From assembly GCF_014205225.1 (NCBI RefSeq), contig NZ_JACHNB010000001.1, forward strand, positions 6,739,501-6,803,500: 64,000 nt of DNA. The letters are read 5' to 3'. The notes below the pieces were generated by a model. The model was given only the letters and a program-made list of their open reading frames with translations, ran no database searches and had not been told where the DNA came from. Positions 50,104 through 59,011 of this stretch are shown here, in pieces (positions within the stretch are counted from its first letter, which is position 1; every line of letters begins with the position of its first letter). A program made the translations under genes and the position numbers. This stretch comes from Actinoplanes octamycinicus. Its GTDB lineage: Bacteria; Actinomycetota; Actinomycetes; Mycobacteriales; Micromonosporaceae.

Positions 50104-51612
50104 GTGCGACGACTGCTCGTGGCCACCCTCGCCACAGCGTTGACGCTCGCCGGCACCGGCGTCGCGGCACAGGCACACCAGAAAGCCGCGCCCAGCCCCG
50201 GCGGACCGGGCATCGGCGACAGCTACTACCCGGACTACGGCAACAGCGGGTACGACGTCTCCCACTACGACATCCGGCTGCGCTACACCCCGGCGACCGA
50301 CAAGCTCACCGGCACCACCACGATCCTGGCCACCGCGCTGCAGGACCTGAACCGGCTCAACCTCGACTTCGTCCTAGACGTCTCGTCGATCCAGGTCAAC
50401 AACCGGCCGGCCACCTTCACCCGGCAGGGCGACCACGAGCTGGTCGTCACCCCGGCCCGCACGATCGCCAAGGGCGGCGCGCTGACCATCGTGGTGCAGT
50501 ACTCCGGCGTGCCGTCCACCAAGGTCGCCGCCGGGTTCACCGCCTGGACCCGCACCCCGGACGGCGCCCTCGCCGTCGGCGAGCCGGAGATCGCCTGGTG
50601 GTGGTACCCGAGCAACGACCACCCGTCGGACAAGGCCACCTTCGACGTGTCCGTGTCGGTGCCGACCGGCGTCGAGGCGATCAGCAACGGCGTCCAGCCG
50701 CGCCCGCCGGTGCAGGAGACCCTCGGCTACACCCGGTGGAGCTGGCGGTCACTGAAACCGCAGGCCACCTACCTGACCTTCCTGACCGTCGGCCAGTACG
50801 ACATCACCACCGACACCACCGCCGACGGCTCGCTGGTCTACAACGCCTACTCGCAGCTGCTGGCGCCGGACTTCCGGGACGCCGCGCAGGCCAGCGTGGA
50901 ACGCACCGCGGAGATCACCGACTGGGAGTCGACCGTGTTCGGGCCGTTCCCGTTCGAGGCCCGCGGCGGGATCGTGGTCCCGCCGAACACCCTCGGGTTC
51001 GCCCTGGAGAACCAGACCCGGCCGAACTACTCGTCCGGATTCTTCCGCCGCGGCTCGAACACCTCGGTCGTCGTGCACGAGAACGCCCACCAGTGGTTCG
51101 GTGACTCGGTCTCGGTCCGCACCTGGCAGAACATCTGGCTCAACGAGGGCTTCGCCAGCTACGCCGAATGGCTGTGGTCGGAGAAGAACGACGAGGGCAC
51201 CGCCCAGGAGATCTTCGACTACCTGTACGCCACCTACCCGGACGACGCGCCGATCTGGACCACCGCGCCCGCCGACCCGGGCGTCGCGGAACTGTTCGGC
51301 GACGCCGTCTACGACCGCGGCGCGCTGACCCTGCACCAGCTGCGGCTCGCGGTCGGCGACGCCGACTTCTTCGAGATCCTGCAGACCTGGACCGCCGAGC
51401 ACAAATACGGCAACGCCACCACCGAGGAATTCACCGCCCTCGCCGAGAAGATCTCCGGCAAGGACCTGGACGCGCTGTTCCAGGCCTGGCTCTACACCCC
51501 GTCCAAGCCGGTCGTCGCGGCGTCGCTCGCCCGCGCCGCGAAGAGCACCCCGGTCGCACCGAAGTCGTGGGCCCAGATCAGCCAGACCCACGAATTGCTC
51601 CACCAGCGCTGA
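50104..51612 (+). CDS. secreted M1-family metallopeptidase
   Basis: The 502-residue protein begins with a signal peptide (RRLLVATLATALTLAGTGVA, AQA cleavage near residue 25). The peptidase domain has HENAH (residues 325-329) and NEGFASYAEW with Glu348, giving the gluzincin HExxH-18-E spacing, and upstream GGIVVPPNTLGFALENQT is the exopeptidase-type substrate loop (a GxMEN-like variant, LEN). It should be an extracellular zinc aminopeptidase of the actinomycete type without the large C-terminal domain. GTG 50104 follows GGAGGGAG. Confidence 0.93.
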   Translation: MRRLLVATLATALTLAGTGVAAQAHQKAAPSPGGPGIGDSYYPDYGNSGYDVSHYDIRLRYTPATDKLTGTTTILATALQDLNRLNLDFVLDVSSIQVNNRPATFTRQGDHELVVTPARTIAKGGALTIVVQYSGVPSTKVAAGFTAWTRTPDGALAVGEPEIAWWWYPSNDHPSDKATFDVSVSVPTGVEAISNGVQPRPPVQETLGYTRWSWRSLKPQATYLTFLTVGQYDITTDTTADGSLVYNAYSQLLAPDFRDAAQASVERTAEITDWESTVFGPFPFEARGGIVVPPNTLGFALENQTRPNYSSGFFRRGSNTSVVVHENAHQWFGDSVSVRTWQNIWLNEGFASYAEWLWSEKNDEGTAQEIFDYLYATYPDDAPIWTTAPADPGVAELFGDAVYDRGALTLHQLRLAVGDADFFEILQTWTAEHKYGNATTEEFTALAEKISGKDLDALFQAWLYTPSKPVVAASLARAAKSTPVAPKSWAQISQTHELLHQR

Positions 51613-51627
51613 TTCGTCACCAGCGGA

Positions 51628-51665
51628 TGTGCCCTTTCCCGCGGATTTCCACGGGAAAGGGCACA
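51628..51665 (+). terminator. rho-independent terminator of the aminopeptidase gene
   Basis: TGTGCCCTTTCCCG and CGGGAAAGGGCACA form a perfect 14-bp stem with a ten-base loop, 15 bases after the stop. A short ATTTTC run follows within TTTTCGGTACG (51671-51681), 31 bases before the NACHT gene start. Confidence 0.9.
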
Positions 51666-51711
51666 CCCCATTTTCGGTACGCTCAGGAGCCGGGCGGCGG
51701 AGGGACACGGC

Positions 51712-54700
51712 GTGGGCGCGATCGAGACGGCGTTGTTACGCACGGCGGGTTCGGTCGTGGCGCCGGCGCTGCGACAGTGGACCGGCCGCCGCCGGCAACG
51801 ACGGGAACGCGACACCGCCCTGATCGACCTGATCGGCGCCGGAATCACCGACGATCTCGGGCTGCGCCGGGCCGGCCGCCGCCTCGACGACATCACCGAC
51901 ACCGTCTACGAACGGCTGTACCCGCTGATCCGCGGCCGCGACGTTCCCGACAACGAGGTCGCCGCGGTCCTCGACGCGGTGACCGACACCCTGCGGGTCG
52001 CCGACCTGTCCGACGCGGCGATCTTCGCCGACGACGTCGACCCGATCCTGATCGCCACCCGCCTGCGCCGGCAGCTGCCCGCCGTGCCCGAGCGGGCCGG
52101 ACTCAGTGATGCGGGCACGCACCTGTACGCCAGGGTCCTGGACGAGTGCTGCATCTGCCTGACCCAGCTGGTCGTCCAGCTCGGCCCGTTCCCGGCCCGG
52201 GCCACCGTGCACACCCTGGAACGGCTGACCACGGTCGCCGACGGTCTTGCCCAGGTCCTCGCCCGGCTGCCGGTGACAAGTCTGGACGCCCCGGCCGGTA
52301 CCGGCCACGACAGCCCGTTCCGGGGCCGCTACCTGGCCCACCTGCTCACCGTGCTCGACCACCTGGAATTGTTCGGTGTCGACGTGCACCGCTACCGGCT
52401 GCGGACCCCGCTGAGCATCGCCTACATCAGCCTGACCGTCACCGGCGGCGAGGCCCGCAGCCCGCGCCGGGGCGGGCACCGCTGGGATCCCGGCACGCTG
52501 CGCGCCGACGGCGACCGGGACAGCGCCTCGGTCCGCGCCGAAGAGGCCCTCGGCGACGGCGCCCGGATCCTGCTGCGCGGCGACGCCGGCTCCGGCAAGA
52601 CCACCCTGATGCAGTGGATCGCGGTGACCGCGGCCCGGCAAGGTTTCACCGGGCCGCTCACCGACTGGAACGGGCGCACCCCGTTCCTGCTCCGGCTGCG
52701 TGACTACGTCAGTCAGCCGCTGCCGGCACCGGAACGCTTCCTCGACCTGATCGCAGCCCCGATCGCAGGACTGATGCCGCCCGGCTGGGTGCACCGGCAG
52801 CTCGACGCCGGCGCGATCCTCTGCGTCGACGGCGTCGACGAGGTGCCCACCGGCCAGCGGCGTGACGTCCGGGACTGGCTGCGTGACCTGCTGGCCGCCT
52901 ACCCGGACGTGCGGATCGTGGTCACCTCCCGGCCGGCCGCCGCGTCCGCCCACTGGCTCGACGCCGAAGGCTTCACCTCGGTGTTCCTGGAACGGATGGG
53001 CCCGGCCGACATCACAGCCCTGATCCGGCACTGGCACGAGGCGGTCCGCCGGGCCGGCGACCTGCCCTGCCAGCCGCGCTCGCTGCCGCGCTACGAGCAG
53101 CGGCTGCTCGCCCAGCTCGACAGCAGCGCCCACCTGCAGAACCTGGCCGGCAGCCCGCTGCTGTGCGCCATGCTGTGCGCGCTCAACCTGGACCGGGACA
53201 GCAACCTGCCGCGCAACCGGATGGAGCTCTACCAGGCGGCCATCGACATGCTGCTGCACCGCCGCGACTCGCAGCGCGGCGTGCCCAGCCCGCTGCCCGA
53301 GCTGACCAGCCGCGACCAGGCGCAACTACTGCAGGAAGCGGCCTGGTGGATGACCCAGAACGGCCAGACCGAAGTCACCCGGGCGCAGGCCGAGCAGCGG
53401 TTCACGCATCGGCTGGCCGGCATCCGGCATGTGAACGCGCCGGCCGGCACCGTGCTCGACCACATGATCGAACGCAGCGGGGTGCTGCGGGAACCGGTGC
53501 CGGACCGGATCGACTTCGTGCACCGGACCTTCCAGGAGTATCTGGCCGCGCGGGAGGCCGCGGATCAGGGGCATGTCGGGGCGCTGCTGGAACACTCGCA
53601 CCTGGACACCTGGCGGGAGACGGTCATCCTGGCAGCTGGGCACGCCAACGCGCCGGTCCGGGCGCAGCTGCTGAGTGGGCTCCTCGATCTCGCCGCGGAG
53701 CAGCCGAAACAGACTCGCCGGTTGCGGTTGCTGGCGGCTGCCTGCCTGGAGACCGCGCCGGCCGTGGAGCCGGGGTTGCTGACCCGGATCCGGGGGCACC
53801 TGCGGGACCTGCTGCCGCGATCGGTCGCCGAGGCGCGGTCCCTTGCCTCCGTCGGAGAACCGCTGCTCACCGAGCTGCCGGCCGATCTCGGAGGGTTGAG
53901 CGAGGCGCAGGCGGCGGCCACCGTCCGGGCTGTCGCGCTGGTCAACGGGCCGGACGCGCTGGACACGCTGGCCCGCTATCGTCGGGATGCGCGGCCGGGC
54001 GTACAGAAACAGCTTGTCTCTGCCTGGGAATTCTTCGATCCCGGCGACTATGCCGACCGGGTGCTCGCCGACGCGCCCCTCGACCACGGTGCGGTACGGA
54101 TCAGCAGCCCGAGCCTGCTGCCGGCACTGTCGCGGCTGCGGCAGCTCACCCACACCCGGTTCTGGTCCGAGCAGATCCTCGACCTGGAACTGTTCGCCGA
54201 CACGCCGCACCTGGACCAGCTGTCGCTGGGGACCGGATTCACCGGCAGCCTCGACCAGCTCGCCGGGCACACCGATCTGGACATGCTGCAACTCGGCGCG
54301 CGCGGGACCCCGCTGGACCTCGCGCCGCTCGCCACGCTGACCAGCCTGACCAGCCTCTACCTGCTCAGGCTGACAGCCGGCCAGCAGCTCACCGCGCTGA
54401 CCGGGCTGAGCAACCTGTCCCGGCTGGCCGCGATGGGCTGCGCCGGAGTCGACAAGCTGCTCGACAACTTCCCGGGCCTGACCCAGCTGCAGATGGCGCC
54501 GCCGTCCTCCTGGCGGCCCGACCGGCTCGCCGGGCTGACCCGCCTGTGGTCGCTGGTTCTGTCCGGCGCCGCGAGCCCGCTCGGCGGCCTGCCCGGCCTC
54601 GTCGACCGGCTCGGCCCGCGCCTGGTCAGGCTGAGTCTGTGGCAGTGCCGGTGGGTGACCGATCTGGAACCACTGACCCGGCTACCGGCGCTGAGGACCC

Positions 54701-54969
54701 TTGAGATCGACAGCACCGCGGTGGCGGACCTGAGCCCGCTGGCGCGCCTGACCGGGCTGGCATGGCTGTACCTCGGCGACACCGAACACGTTCTCGACCT
54801 CACGCCGCTCAGCAAGCTGCCCGCGCTCCGGGATCTCTGGATCACCTCGCCCGCGCCGGGGCTTGACCTGACACCGCTGCGCGGCAAACGAACCGAGGTA
54901 CACCTGTCCCGGAAGATCAACCTGGACGGTGTGGCCCGGCCGGAGGGGCTGCGCATCCACCGGTTCTGA
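51712..54969 (+). CDS. NACHT-LRR STAND NTPase (bacterial NLR-like protein)
   Basis: This 1085-residue protein has an N-terminal helical region (1-250), a NACHT ATPase (Walker A GDAGSGKTTLMQ at 290-301, Walker B ILCVDGVDEVP at about 369-379, sensor RIVVTSRPAA), a winged-helix region ending FVHRTFQEYLAAREA near 605, a helical-repeat section (620-790), and a C-terminal leucine-rich-repeat array (about 800-1075; LTSLTSLYLLRLTAGQQLTA, LEPLTRLPALRTLEIDSTAV, LSPLARLTGLAWLYLGDTEH). The layout parallels animal NLRs. Related bacterial NACHT proteins (bNACHT) protect against phage by sensing infection and oligomerising. No catalytic effector domain is recognised. GTG 51712 follows GGAGGG. A further gene lies 33 bases downstream. 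Confidence 0.92.
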   Translation: MGAIETALLRTAGSVVAPALRQWTGRRRQRRERDTALIDLIGAGITDDLGLRRAGRRLDDITDTVYERLYPLIRGRDVPDNEVAAVLDAVTDTLRVADLSDAAIFADDVDPILIATRLRRQLPAVPERAGLSDAGTHLYARVLDECCICLTQLVVQLGPFPARATVHTLERLTTVADGLAQVLARLPVTSLDAPAGTGHDSPFRGRYLAHLLTVLDHLELFGVDVHRYRLRTPLSIAYISLTVTGGEARSPRRGGHRWDPGTLRADGDRDSASVRAEEALGDGARILLRGDAGSGKTTLMQWIAVTAARQGFTGPLTDWNGRTPFLLRLRDYVSQPLPAPERFLDLIAAPIAGLMPPGWVHRQLDAGAILCVDGVDEVPTGQRRDVRDWLRDLLAAYPDVRIVVTSRPAAASAHWLDAEGFTSVFLERMGPADITALIRHWHEAVRRAGDLPCQPRSLPRYEQRLLAQLDSSAHLQNLAGSPLLCAMLCALNLDRDSNLPRNRMELYQAAIDMLLHRRDSQRGVPSPLPELTSRDQAQLLQEAAWWMTQNGQTEVTRAQAEQRFTHRLAGIRHVNAPAGTVLDHMIERSGVLREPVPDRIDFVHRTFQEYLAAREAADQGHVGALLEHSHLDTWRETVILAAGHANAPVRAQLLSGLLDLAAEQPKQTRRLRLLAAACLETAPAVEPGLLTRIRGHLRDLLPRSVAEARSLASVGEPLLTELPADLGGLSEAQAAATVRAVALVNGPDALDTLARYRRDARPGVQKQLVSAWEFFDPGDYADRVLADAPLDHGAVRISSPSLLPALSRLRQLTHTRFWSEQILDLELFADTPHLDQLSLGTGFTGSLDQLAGHTDLDMLQLGARGTPLDLAPLATLTSLTSLYLLRLTAGQQLTALTGLSNLSRLAAMGCAGVDKLLDNFPGLTQLQMAPPSSWRPDRLAGLTRLWSLVLSGAASPLGGLPGLVDRLGPRLVRLSLWQCRWVTDLEPLTRLPALRTLEIDSTAVADLSPLARLTGLAWLYLGDTEHVLDLTPLSKLPALRDLWITSPAPGLDLTPLRGKRTEVHLSRKINLDGVARPEGLRIHRF

Positions 54970-55002
54970 GTTTTTGTCATACCTGGCGCCTAGGGTGCCG
55001 GT

Positions 55003-55962
55003 GTGTACTTCATTCAGCGCTGGCGTGAAGAGACGCCCCTCGGCAAGCGGGTCACCGCGCTGCCCGGCGTCACCGTTCTTGACTGGTTCCGGCAGGGCTG
55101 GCGGCAGGACGACCCGGAGAAATGGGTCGGCGAGCAGCTCGACGGCGGGCCCTACGGCTTGGAGTCGATCTTCGAGCGGGCGCGGGAGCGGCAGCTGCCC
55201 GAGCCGGAGACCATGGATCAGCTGCGCGAGCTGCTGATCGAGCACCTGTGGGCGGAGAGCGACGACGACCCGCGGGTCGGCTGGCACACCGTGCGGGTGC
55301 GGACCAACGACGACGAGACCGACCTGGCCTATTACTTCGTCGACGACGCGATGGCGGCGGACTATCCGGAGACCTTCGCCTTTCTGCTGCACGACGCGTG
55401 GCCGCTGCCGGGCGACGCGGTCGACGCCGACTTCGTCCACGACGTCCCGGTGCAGACGGTGGCCGGGTCGTCCGGGCCGGGAGCGGTCTTCTCGGTCCGG
55501 CTGGGGTTCGACCACCGGGGCGACGGGACCAGTCTCGACCTGGCCGGAGCGGTGGCGTTCCCCGGGCTGACGCTGCCGGAGCTCGCCGCGCACCTGGACG
55601 GCGCCGCCGACGCGGACGCCGGCGCGTGGCCGCACGACGCCCGGATGCTGCGTGCCCTGCTCGGCACCGGCGAGCGCGACATCGCCGCGGCGCTGCGGCG
55701 GTTCGCCCGGCTCTACGGCTACGACCCGACGCCGGGCGACCTCACCGCTCGCCCGGCGGCCGGCGAGCCGGCGCTGCCCGAGGCGCATCCGCGCACACTG
55801 GTGCGCGCCGACCCGCATCTCGTCCAGGTGGCCCGCTACATCGACGACTTCTGGGGTTATGACCAGTGGTTCCTGTTCGACAGCCACTGGGCGGCCGCGC
55901 ACCCGCTGCTGGCCCGGTCGCTGCTGCGGTGGGCCGCCCACTGGGATCCCTGCGAGTTCTGA
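55003..55962 (+). CDS. unknown protein downstream of the NACHT-LRR gene
   Basis: The 319-residue protein (MYFIQRWREETPLGKRVTAL, GLESIFERARERQLPEPETM, WHTVRVRTNDDETDLAYYFV, DDFWGYDQWFLFDSHWAAAH) has no domain I can name, is acidic and aromatic-rich, and lacks signal or membrane segments. The GTG start follows TAGGGTG at about eight bases and is 33 bases after the NACHT-LRR stop, so co-transcription is likely. It could be a partner or target of the NLR-like protein, or unrelated. Confidence 0.75.
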   Translation: MYFIQRWREETPLGKRVTALPGVTVLDWFRQGWRQDDPEKWVGEQLDGGPYGLESIFERARERQLPEPETMDQLRELLIEHLWAESDDDPRVGWHTVRVRTNDDETDLAYYFVDDAMAADYPETFAFLLHDAWPLPGDAVDADFVHDVPVQTVAGSSGPGAVFSVRLGFDHRGDGTSLDLAGAVAFPGLTLPELAAHLDGAADADAGAWPHDARMLRALLGTGERDIAAALRRFARLYGYDPTPGDLTARPAAGEPALPEAHPRTLVRADPHLVQVARYIDDFWGYDQWFLFDSHWAAAHPLLARSLLRWAAHWDPCEF

Positions 55963-56111
55963 CGGCGCGGGCTTCCGTGTCCCGGCGCGGGTTTCCCGTC
56001 CGATGCGGGCGGGGAGCCCGCTCAGCCCCTGCCCGCGCCGGGCGGCCCTCAGGCAGCAAGTAGATGCCTCTCCCGCCCGACGCGGAGCCCAACACGACGA
56101 TCATCCATGCA

Positions 56112-56636
56112 TCAGCGATGGTTGCCTCGGCCGCCGGACGCGACGCCGCAGTTTTGGCAAACTCTCCACAGGTCCCAGTCCTCCTGGCCGCAGACCAGGC
56201 ACCTTCCGGCCCGGTCTGGCCCTGCGGCGCACGCATCGAGCACCCGGTCCACCACGACGGGCAGCGGTTCGGCCGGATGCTTCTGCGGGTCGGGGCAGTA
56301 GGCGATGTCGTGGCAACCCCAGGAGTCCCACGGATGCAGCGCCGCTGGGACGCGTCTGCCCTGCCACTTCTGCAGGCGTCGCTGGGCGGCGAAAGCGACC
56401 GCCCTCGACAGCACCAGAGCGCGGGCGGTCTCCACCTCGTCGAGGGCGCGGACCAGCGCCGACGGATCGGCCTCGATACCTCGCGGGATGCCGTGCGTGG
56501 CCGCCAGATGATGCCAAGTGGCGTGGAAACCATACGGCGCGAAGTGATAGAGGCAGTTCCGCAGACGCACCCGCCGTTGTCGGGGGTCGAGGCTCTCATC
56601 ACGAACCCGGCGCGCGGTCGCGGGAAAACTGGTCAC
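56112..56636 (-). CDS. hypothetical protein with a C-terminal zinc ribbon
   Basis: The 174-residue protein contains RLRNCLYHFAPYGFHATWHH, AVAFAAQRRLQKWQGRRVPA and ends with a zinc-ribbon CLVCGQEDWDLWRVCQNCG (two CxxC pairs). No family is recognised. GTG 56636 is the first in-frame start. It is flanked by long gaps on both sides; codon use looks normal. Confidence 0.65.
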   Translation of the reverse strand: MTSFPATARRVRDESLDPRQRRVRLRNCLYHFAPYGFHATWHHLAATHGIPRGIEADPSALVRALDEVETARALVLSRAVAFAAQRRLQKWQGRRVPAALHPWDSWGCHDIAYCPDPQKHPAEPLPVVVDRVLDACAAGPDRAGRCLVCGQEDWDLWRVCQNCGVASGGRGNHR

Positions 56637-56922
56637 CCCGGAATGATCACAGAGCCGGTCTGCTGACCATCGACGCCGGCTCCTGCACAGAACAGCCCGG
56701 ACCCGCCCGCCCCGAGCCGGTGACCAACAAGGACCGCGATGGGGATGCTGACTGAGCCATTTTCTTGATCAAACCAAGGCGTCGGGACGACGGCCGCGAC
56801 TCGCCTATCACGTGGAGTGGTCTCATGTGGCGCAGGTCACGGGATCCCGGATGTCACAGACGGGCGGTGGAGGATCTCTCATCACTCGTCACCAGGAAGG
56901 TCCGGTGACAGAAGGAGACATG

Positions 56923-57228
56923 ATGAAGGCGATGGAGTTGGCCCGGTTCACGGTGGACCCTCAGGATGTCGAGGCCATGCTCGCCGCCCGGCCCGCCATG
57001 GTGACCGCGCTGCGGGAGCGGTTCTCCGGCTTCGAGTCGCTGCGCTTGGTTCGACTCGACGAGCGGACGTGGCTTGATGTGGTGATCTGGGCCAGCCGCG
57101 CGCAGGCCGATGAGGCAGCGGCGACGGTGGGCGACATGCCCGAGTGCCGGGCCGCGTTCGCCTACATCAAGGAGGTTGTGTCCATGGAGCACGCCGAGGT
57201 CGTCTTCGCGGGTGACCGTGCAGCCTGA
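56923..57228 (+). CDS. antibiotic-biosynthesis-monooxygenase-like (ABM) small protein
   Basis: The 101-residue protein begins KAMELARFTVDPQDVEAMLA, with FSGFESLRLVRLDERTWLDV, VIWASRAQADEAA and FAYIKEVVSMEHAEVVF, the ferredoxin-like ABM fold. ATG 56923 follows AAGGAG at 5 bases; ATG 56920 is too close. It overlaps the ECF sigma gene by 17 bases and is co-translated with it. ABM proteins next to ECF sigma factors are common; some act as monooxygenases or ligand sensors. Confidence 0.85.
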   Translation: MKAMELARFTVDPQDVEAMLAARPAMVTALRERFSGFESLRLVRLDERTWLDVVIWASRAQADEAAATVGDMPECRAAFAYIKEVVSMEHAEVVFAGDRAA

Positions 57229-58078
57229 GATCGACGGGGCAGGCGGGCCGGACCTGGAGGGTCTGGCCCGCCGGGCCGTATCCGGCGAGCCCCGCGCCCT
57301 GGAGCAGCTGTGCCGCGAGCTGCAGGACCTGGTCTATCGGCTGGCGCTGCGATTCTCCTCCGATCCGCAGGCCGCTGCGGATGCCACCCAGGAGATCCTC
57401 ATCCTGGTCATCACGCATCTCGCCGAGTTCGAGGGCCGGTCAAAGCTGACGACCTGGGTGTACACCATCGCCTCCCGGTACCTGCTGCGGACCGTGCGGG
57501 GACGGGTGGAACTCAGCGTCGCAGGCCCGGAACCGTTCGCCGACTGGATCGACCGCAACCTCGCCGCGGAGGCCCCGGCGGGGTACGACGACGCGGAGTA
57601 TCGGCTGCTCGCCGGGGAGGTCCGGCTGGCCTGTACCTACGGCATGCTGCTGACGCTGTCGCGGCCGCTACGGCTGGCGTACCTACTCGGTGACCTGATC
57701 GGTCTGCCCGACGTCGAAGGGGCGCAGGCTCTCGAGATCAGCCGGGAGGCGTTCCGCCAGCGACTGGCTCGGGCCCGCACGATCATGCGCGGAATCATCG
57801 CGGACCGGTGCGGGCTGGTCCGCGCCGAGCACTCGTGCCGATGCGACCGGCAGATCGACTCGAGCATCGCCTACGGCATCCTCGACCCACGCCGGCCCGT
57901 TTTCAGCACCTTGCCCGGCGCGACCGCGCCGATACCGGCCGACACCCTGGCCGCGGCCGCCCATGAACTGGATTTAGCCACTGCGATTGCCGAGGCATAC
58001 CGGTCCGGGCCGCACTATCGGGCGCCGGATGATGTATGGCAGGCCCTGCAGCAGGCATGTCCGGCCCTGACCGGCTGA
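57212..58078 (+). CDS. ECF sigma factor with a cysteine-rich C-terminal tail
   Basis: The 288-residue protein has region 2 (LCRELQDLVYRLALRFSSDP, AADATQEILILVITHLAEFE, GRSKLTTWVYTIASRYLLR) and region 4 (MLLTLSRPLRLAYLLGDLIG, EGAQALEISREAFRQRLARA). After region 4 follows CGLVRAEHSCRCDRQIDSSI, a C...CxC cluster seen in ECF groups with a built-in zinc-binding control domain, and a further helical tail. GTG 57212 lies inside the ABM gene, so the two are coupled. The ABM protein may be its sensor or co-regulated enzyme. No anti-sigma factor is seen. Confidence 0.9.
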   Translation: MTVQPEIDGAGGPDLEGLARRAVSGEPRALEQLCRELQDLVYRLALRFSSDPQAAADATQEILILVITHLAEFEGRSKLTTWVYTIASRYLLRTVRGRVELSVAGPEPFADWIDRNLAAEAPAGYDDAEYRLLAGEVRLACTYGMLLTLSRPLRLAYLLGDLIGLPDVEGAQALEISREAFRQRLARARTIMRGIIADRCGLVRAEHSCRCDRQIDSSIAYGILDPRRPVFSTLPGATAPIPADTLAAAAHELDLATAIAEAYRSGPHYRAPDDVWQALQQACPALTG

Positions 58079-58189
58079 ACTGCGCCGTTAGGTGCACAAG
58101 CTGGTCCGTCACGCAAGGTGACGAGGGAAGCTTATGGGAGGCGGAACTGGCGACAGTTGAATAGGCGGTCTCACCAGTAGGGCGGCCCG

Positions 58190-58987
58190 TCAGGGGCGGA
58201 CGGCGGCGAGTTGGACCGCCTGCGCGACCAGGGCGCCCTTGGCGTCCCACAGCAGCGCGGTCTCGTCCATCCGGCCGCCGGTCACCTGCGCCGAGCGCAT
58301 CGTCATCCGCAGCGGGCCGGGGGCGGGCAGCCGCCGGACGTAGGCGGTGAGGCTGATCGTCGGAGCCCACCCCTGGATGCCCAGCGCCAGCGACACCGGC
58401 GGGCTCGGGTCGAGCGCGACGAGCAGGCTCAGCGGATCCCAGTCGGTGCCGTCGGCGAGGCGCAGGTGACCGCCGACCAGGCCGTCCTTCGACGGCCGGC
58501 CCATCGCGAAGCCGAGGCCGGCCGGGTCGAGGCGGTGCTCGACCACGTCGAGCAGGTGGACCGGGAACGCGGCGCCGGGCGGGTTCGACGGCAGGTGCAG
58601 GCACTCGTCCTCGGCCGGCAGCTCCGGCGCCGGCAGGCCGGTCCACCAGGGTGCGGCGTCGTCCAGGACGCCCTGGGTGACCAGCGACTCGGCGCACGGC
58701 TCGCCGCCCTGCAGCAGCCGGGCCCGGTACTGCGCGGTGCTGCGGCCGGCCCGCAGCAGCTCCACGGCGACCGTCGCCTCGCCCGGCTGCGGCGGCCGCA
58801 GGAACGTGGTGGTCATCGCGATCGGGTGCGGATGCGCGTCGCCGGCCGCCCCGGCGACGGCCCGGGCGACGACCGCCATCAGGTACCCGCCGTGCAGCTT
58901 GTCGCCGACCGCCCACTGCGGGTCCAGGTCGGCGCGGAAGCCGTCAGCGGTCGGCTGGACGGCGGTGGCCTCGGTGAAGCTGTGCAT
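58190..58987 (-). CDS. acyl-CoA thioesterase-family protein (TesB-like double hot dog)
   Basis: The 265-residue protein has the two hot-dog fold halves of TesB-like thioesterases: LDPQWAVGDKLHGGYLMAVV, TTTFLRPPQPGEATVAVELL, RAGRSTAQYRARLLQGGEPC and, in the second half, FAMGRPSKDGLVGGHLRLAD, SLLVALDPSPPVSLALG. It would hydrolyse acyl-CoA. It lies 24 bases downstream of the DUF2236 gene on the same strand. Confidence 0.88.
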   Translation of the reverse strand: MHSFTEATAVQPTADGFRADLDPQWAVGDKLHGGYLMAVVARAVAGAAGDAHPHPIAMTTTFLRPPQPGEATVAVELLRAGRSTAQYRARLLQGGEPCAESLVTQGVLDDAAPWWTGLPAPELPAEDECLHLPSNPPGAAFPVHLLDVVEHRLDPAGLGFAMGRPSKDGLVGGHLRLADGTDWDPLSLLVALDPSPPVSLALGIQGWAPTISLTAYVRRLPAPGPLRMTMRSAQVTGGRMDETALLWDAKGALVAQAVQLAAVRP

Positions 58988-59011
58988 GCCGCCACCCTAG
59001 AGGCCGCTCGA

